Shown piece by piece: positions 6,071 to 8,451 of a stretch of 8,451 nucleotides of DNA; positions within the stretch are counted from its first letter, which is position 1, and each line of letters begins with the position of its first letter. The translations under genes and the position numbers were made by a program. Origin of the DNA: Planctomycetota bacterium (GTDB lineage: Bacteria > Planctomycetota > Phycisphaerae > WQYP01). Under the pieces are notes generated by a model, which saw only the letters and a list, made by a program, of their open reading frames with translations, was not told the DNA's origin and made no database searches. Where the stretch lies: contig JAJZNY010000081.1 in NCBI GenBank assembly GCA_021852245.1, forward strand, positions 1 to 8,451. Direction: 5' to 3'.

Positions 6071-7329
6071 ACTCTGCGTGCCTCAATCGCCCGTTCAATC
6101 GCCCTCTGCACCATCTCCACCGTAATCCCACGCATGCAGCGATGGTCAATCGGGCAGACTTTTAACTGACACGGCCCGCATTCGACGGGAACACTGACAA
6201 GCTGCTCGCATGGGTCATAGGTCTGGGCCCAGCGCGGATCGGTCGGGCCGAAAAGCGTTACCAACGGACGCTGAAAGGCTGCCGCAAAGTGGCGGGGACC
6301 CGTGTCATTGCATACAACGAGGCCCGTACCTGCTGCCAAGGCCTTAACCGTCCCCAGCGCTGTCGGCTTTTCCAGAGTCGCCAGATTGATGATGCGCCCG
6401 GGCACCTCCGTTTTCGCCTGCCGTGTAATTTCCTCCAGTGCCGGAAGCTCACTCGGCGCTCCGGCCAGCAGCACCCACCAGCTTCGTCCAGCGCCGCCTG
6501 CCGCGAGCCAGCGGGCTAATACTGCGAATCTTTCAACAGGCCAGCATTTGGACGCACCGAAATTCGCCCCCGGAAAGATCATCGCGTACGGACCGTCAAT
6601 ATGCCGGGAGCGAATCAATTCTGCGGCTGCCGCCCGTTCGGTGTCGCTGCAAAATAACTCCATCTGCCGATTCGGTGTCACTGCTGGAGAGCGTTCTTCG
6701 CCCGCCCTCGAATCGATCAGTCGATCCCTCTTCAACTGCGCGGGCACAATATCCCGCAATTTCAAATAATATTCGATGGTTGAAACCGGCTGATAATTAT
6801 GCCACTGTCTCAGTGTGCGGCTCATCCTACCGGGCGCCGCCGGTATCGGGCCAGTCGCAGCCGCCGGGCCAGCTTGAGCTACTCGCCGCCGGTATCTCGC
6901 CCGTTGTAACTGCAGTGCGATTTCATCATCCTTCCGCAGGGCCGCCTGCATATGGTGCGTGAGAAGCAGCCGGCGACCATCGCGCTCGTAACCCACCCGC
7001 ACCGGGATTCCTGCCCGCCAGGCAATCAGTGCCGACCGCCAGTTGTTCGGCAGAATAATCGCTGCATCAAAATGCTCCTTCGCCAGCATCCGCGCTGTGG
7101 CCCCAATATCAATCTTGCTCCCATGATATTGATAACGCACAATCCGGTGCACATACGGCATCCCCGTCACCACCGGCTCCACCAGCGGCCGGGTCAGGGC
7201 GGTAATCTGCGGCCGACCGGGCAGGTTCGCCAGCGAACGCAGCAGGGGAGTGGCCATCACCCCGTCGCCGAGCCAATTCGGCATGATCACCAGCAGTCGT
7301 ATGGCGTCCGAAGACGAAACATCATTCAC
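6067..7329 (-). CDS. waaF: Lipopolysaccharide heptosyltransferase, WaaF/RfaF-like (GT9)
   Basis: This enzyme is predicted to transfer a heptose from ADP-heptose to the LPS inner core at the cytoplasmic face of the inner membrane. Numbered from GTG 7329 (420 residues), it shows IRLLVIMPNWLGDGVMATP (10-28, the family opening), IFPGANFGASKCWP (251-264), CNDTGPRHFAAA (340-351), LFGPTDPRW (359-367) and the cysteine-rich end CGPCQLKVCPIDHRCM (384-399) of WaaF. It is longer than typical WaaF (about 350) because of a basic, Ala/Pro/Arg-rich insertion near residues 136-178. The reading frame is open up to an ATG at 7518, but that would add 63 residues with no family similarity and overlap the divergent hisI start. 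No family match begins before residue 8 of the GTG form, so GTG 7329 is chosen, although no clear Shine-Dalgarno supports it. It is the first gene of the waaF-glycosyltransferase-plsY unit. Confidence 0.88.
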   Translation of the reverse strand: MNDVSSSDAIRLLVIMPNWLGDGVMATPLLRSLANLPGRPQITALTRPLVEPVVTGMPYVHRIVRYQYHGSKIDIGATARMLAKEHFDAAIILPNNWRSALIAWRAGIPVRVGYERDGRRLLLTHHMQAALRKDDEIALQLQRARYRRRVAQAGPAAATGPIPAAPGRMSRTLRQWHNYQPVSTIEYYLKLRDIVPAQLKRDRLIDSRAGEERSPAVTPNRQMELFCSDTERAAAAELIRSRHIDGPYAMIFPGANFGASKCWPVERFAVLARWLAAGGAGRSWWVLLAGAPSELPALEEITRQAKTEVPGRIINLATLEKPTALGTVKALAAGTGLVVCNDTGPRHFAAAFQRPLVTLFGPTDPRWAQTYDPCEQLVSVPVECGPCQLKVCPIDHRCMRGITVEMVQRAIERAIEARRV

Positions 7330-7451
7330 CGCTACATTGTGCGTCAGCGGGCGATATTTTTCCAATTCCGTGAGAGACTGCGGCCACCGTCGAAGATTGC
7401 GGCCGTGCCGAGGTGGCGACAATATCCGGGAATCACTCAACCGGCACTCAT

Positions 7452-7480
7452 GTGACCGAGAGCCATTTTTGCCATACAAT
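7452..7480 (+). promoter_or_regulatory. Candidate sigma-70-type promoter for hisI
   Basis: A -35 GTGACC (7452-7457, 4 of 6 matches to TTGACA) and a -10 TACAAT (7475-7480, 5 of 6 matches) are separated by exactly 17 bases. Transcription would start near 7487, giving a leader of about 25 bases with the Shine-Dalgarno GGAGG. It lies in the 182-base divergent gap between the waaF-like gene and hisI, where a promoter is required. Confidence 0.55.
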
Positions 7481-7497
7481 TTGGTGGAAAATTTGTC

Positions 7498-7502
7498 GGA
7501 GG
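7498..7502 (+). promoter_or_regulatory. Shine-Dalgarno that fixes the hisI start
   Basis: GGAGG stands nine bases before ATG 7512. The frame is open further upstream to an ATG at 7413, but that would place the start before the promoter and add 33 residues without PRA-CH similarity. This ribosome site therefore decides for 7512. Confidence 0.75.
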
Positions 7503-7511
7503 TTACGTCAA

Positions 7512-7916
7512 ATGTCATCCAATGCGGATATGGGCTCTCAGTTACGCCTTAAATTCGATGCAAACGGGTTAATCACGGCCATCGCGGTCGATGCCGATAA
7601 CGGTGAAGTTCTGATGGTGGCCTTCATGAATGAAGCGGCTTTGCAAAAAACAATGCAGACCGGAAAGGCCACCTATTGGAGTCGATCCAGGCAGAAATTC
7701 TGGGTAAAAGGCGAAGAGAGCGGCCACGTGCAGCAGGTGCAGCAGATCCTCATCGATTGCGATCAGGATGCGGTCCTGCTCAAAGTAAAACAGCATGGAG
7801 CAGCATGCCATAATGGGTTCCGCAGTTGCTTTTTCCGGGCGATTGAACCCGATGGAACGCTCAGGCAGGTGCAGGAACAGATCGTCAACCCGGCGGCGGT
7901 CTATGCGCCCAAGTAA
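7512..7916 (+). CDS. hisI: Phosphoribosyl-AMP cyclohydrolase HisI (histidine biosynthesis)
   Basis: HisI opens the purine ring of N1-(5-phosphoribosyl)-AMP to give ProFAR, the third step of histidine synthesis, in the cytosol. The 134-residue protein is a stand-alone PRA-CH without the HisE pyrophosphohydrolase domain. Conserved blocks are [13 protein letters not shown] (32-44), [20 protein letters not shown] (53-72), DCDQDA (82-87) and [15 protein letters not shown] (95-109). The zinc cysteines Cys83, Cys99 and Cys106 and the metal-binding aspartates Asp82, Asp84 and Asp86 are all intact, so this is a canonical zinc enzyme. It begins a rightward pair with folE2, 124 bases downstream. No other his genes are in the window, so histidine genes are scattered here. 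Confidence 0.96.
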   Translation: MSSNADMGSQLRLKFDANGLITAIAVDADNGEVLMVAFMNEAALQKTMQTGKATYWSRSRQKFWVKGEESGHVQQVQQILIDCDQDAVLLKVKQHGAACHNGFRSCFFRAIEPDGTLRQVQEQIVNPAAVYAPK

Positions 7917-7936
7917 TTTCCGGTGGATATGGCGCC

Positions 7937-7966
7937 TTGCCTCCGGCGCTGCGCCCTGCCTAATAT
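7937..7966 (+). promoter_or_regulatory. Weak candidate promoter before folE2
   Basis: TTGCCT (7937-7942) and TAATAT (7961-7966) are 18 bases apart, each matching 4 of 6 consensus bases. A start near 7973 would give a leader of about 68 bases. The 124-base gap between hisI and folE2 is long enough for its own promoter, but read-through from hisI is equally possible. I saw no Zur-box-like palindrome here. The CCATATGG palindrome (7986-7993) is the only symmetric element. Confidence 0.25.
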
Positions 7967-8040
7967 CGATGGTGCGGACGCTTTTCCATATGGACGAAAG
8001 ATATTCGCATGGCTGCACCGGCTTTTTTTAACGGGATATC

Positions 8041-8451
8041 ATGACTTTACTGACGGCGGAACAGATGACCAAACGACAACCGGCAATGGCGGATGTGCAG
8101 TCCGCCGCGGACCAGCGAAATGTGGCGATCGACAAAGTGGGTGTCAAAAGTGTGCGCTATCCCATCACCCTGCGTCAGCCCAACGGCGAAGAGCAGAATA
8201 CGGTCGCGCTGATCAATCTCTATGTTTCTCTGCCGAAGCATAAAAAGGGAACGCACATGTCGCGTTTCCTGGAAATATTAAATCAGTATCATCGAAGCAT
8301 CACCCCGGCGCAGATTATTCCCATCCTGCATGACATGAAGAAGCGTCTGCTTGCTGACGATGCCCACATTGAAATGCAGTTTCCCTATTTCATTGAAAAA
8401 TCAGCGCCCGTCACCGGAGCCCGGGGCCTGATGGATTACGTCTGTACCTTT
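8041..8451 (+). CDS. folE2: GTP cyclohydrolase FolE2 (type IB), N-terminal 137 codons
   Basis: FolE2 converts GTP to 7,8-dihydroneopterin triphosphate, the entry step of folate (and in some bacteria queuosine) synthesis, and is unrelated in sequence to classical FolE. The frame is open from ATG 8041 to the window edge. Clear family blocks are QRNVAIDKVGVKSVRYPI (25-42), TVALINLYVSLP (54-65), KGTHMSRFLEILNQ (69-82), HIEMQFPYFIEKSAPV (108-123) and GLMDY (129-133). Roughly half of the usual 260 or so residues are present, and the later active-site residues lie outside the window, so integrity cannot be judged. The Shine-Dalgarno is poor (CGGGA, 8032-8036). It follows hisI on the same strand. Confidence 0.93.
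   Translation, partial: MTLLTAEQMTKRQPAMADVQSAADQRNVAIDKVGVKSVRYPITLRQPNGEEQNTVALINLYVSLPKHKKGTHMSRFLEILNQYHRSITPAQIIPILHDMKKRLLADDAHIEMQFPYFIEKSAPVTGARGLMDYVCTF

Noticed and set aside
5639..6169. Plus-strand open frames of 137-176 codons over the glycosyltransferase and waaF-like genes (also 6438-6962 and 6952-7455)
   Set aside because: They are antisense to well-supported enzymes and have no recognisable domain.
7330..7511. A minus-strand promoter for the waaF-like unit in the divergent gap
   Set aside because: The best pair (TTGGAA and CACAAT, 18 bases apart) matches poorly and lies directly against GTG 7329, so I do not call it.
8021..8030. Run of seven T after CACCGGC just before folE2, as an intrinsic terminator of hisI
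   Set aside because: No stable stem ends at the T-run. The only pairing, GGTGC (7971-7975) with GCACC (8015-8019), has a loop of nearly 40 bases.

Overview
The window is an 8.45 kb stretch of ordinary, GC-rich bacterial chromosome with eight protein-coding genes. Seven are complete at their 3' ends and one runs off the right edge. I see no tRNA, rRNA, CRISPR array, insertion sequence or phage gene. The host looks Gram-negative: it carries an LPS-type heptosyltransferase, a WaaG-like glycosyltransferase and a lipobox-bearing lipoprotein. Shine-Dalgarno sites and GTG starts are used. The mix of genes (RnfC/RnfD-like pair, FolE2, a long WaaF with an internal insertion) would fit a planctomycete/PVC-type bacterium, but that placement is a weak inference from gene style, not from a marker.

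Layout. (1) 3-998 (+): an aldo/keto reductase with an intact catalytic tetrad. (2) 1123-1590 (+): a group 1 truncated haemoglobin with a lipoprotein signal, probably started by GTG rather than the upstream ATG. A strong 15-bp hairpin with no T-tract follows it. (3) 1785-4039 (+): two overlapping genes (ATGA junction) for an RnfC-like iron-sulfur protein and an RnfD-like membrane protein, with no other Rnf subunits alongside. (4) 4036-7329 (-): a convergent three-gene unit, waaF-like heptosyltransferase, WaaG-like family 4 glycosyltransferase, then plsY. The first two are joined by an ATGA overlap. (5) 7512-8451 (+): hisI (phosphoribosyl-AMP cyclohydrolase) behind a good promoter and Shine-Dalgarno, followed by the first 137 codons of folE2 (GTP cyclohydrolase, folate pathway).

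The part most worth attention is the RnfC/RnfD-like pair. Both [4Fe-4S] motifs of the RnfC-like protein are perfect. By my eye alignment, however, the glycine-rich NADH/FMN loop and the ECEPY-type FMN segment are erased, and the N-terminal barrel region is missing. In the RnfD-like partner, the segment that should hold the covalent-FMN threonine (D-x-x-S/T-G-A-T) reads D-R-P-Q-G-A-K. Together these suggest a two-gene membrane redox module that has kept its Fe-S wires but lost its classical flavin sites, which is not the standard Rnf complex. The waaF/glycosyltransferase/plsY unit makes sense as envelope biogenesis: LPS inner-core sugars plus the first acylation of phospholipid synthesis. hisI and folE2 are unrelated in pathway but both are purine-ring-opening cyclohydrolases.
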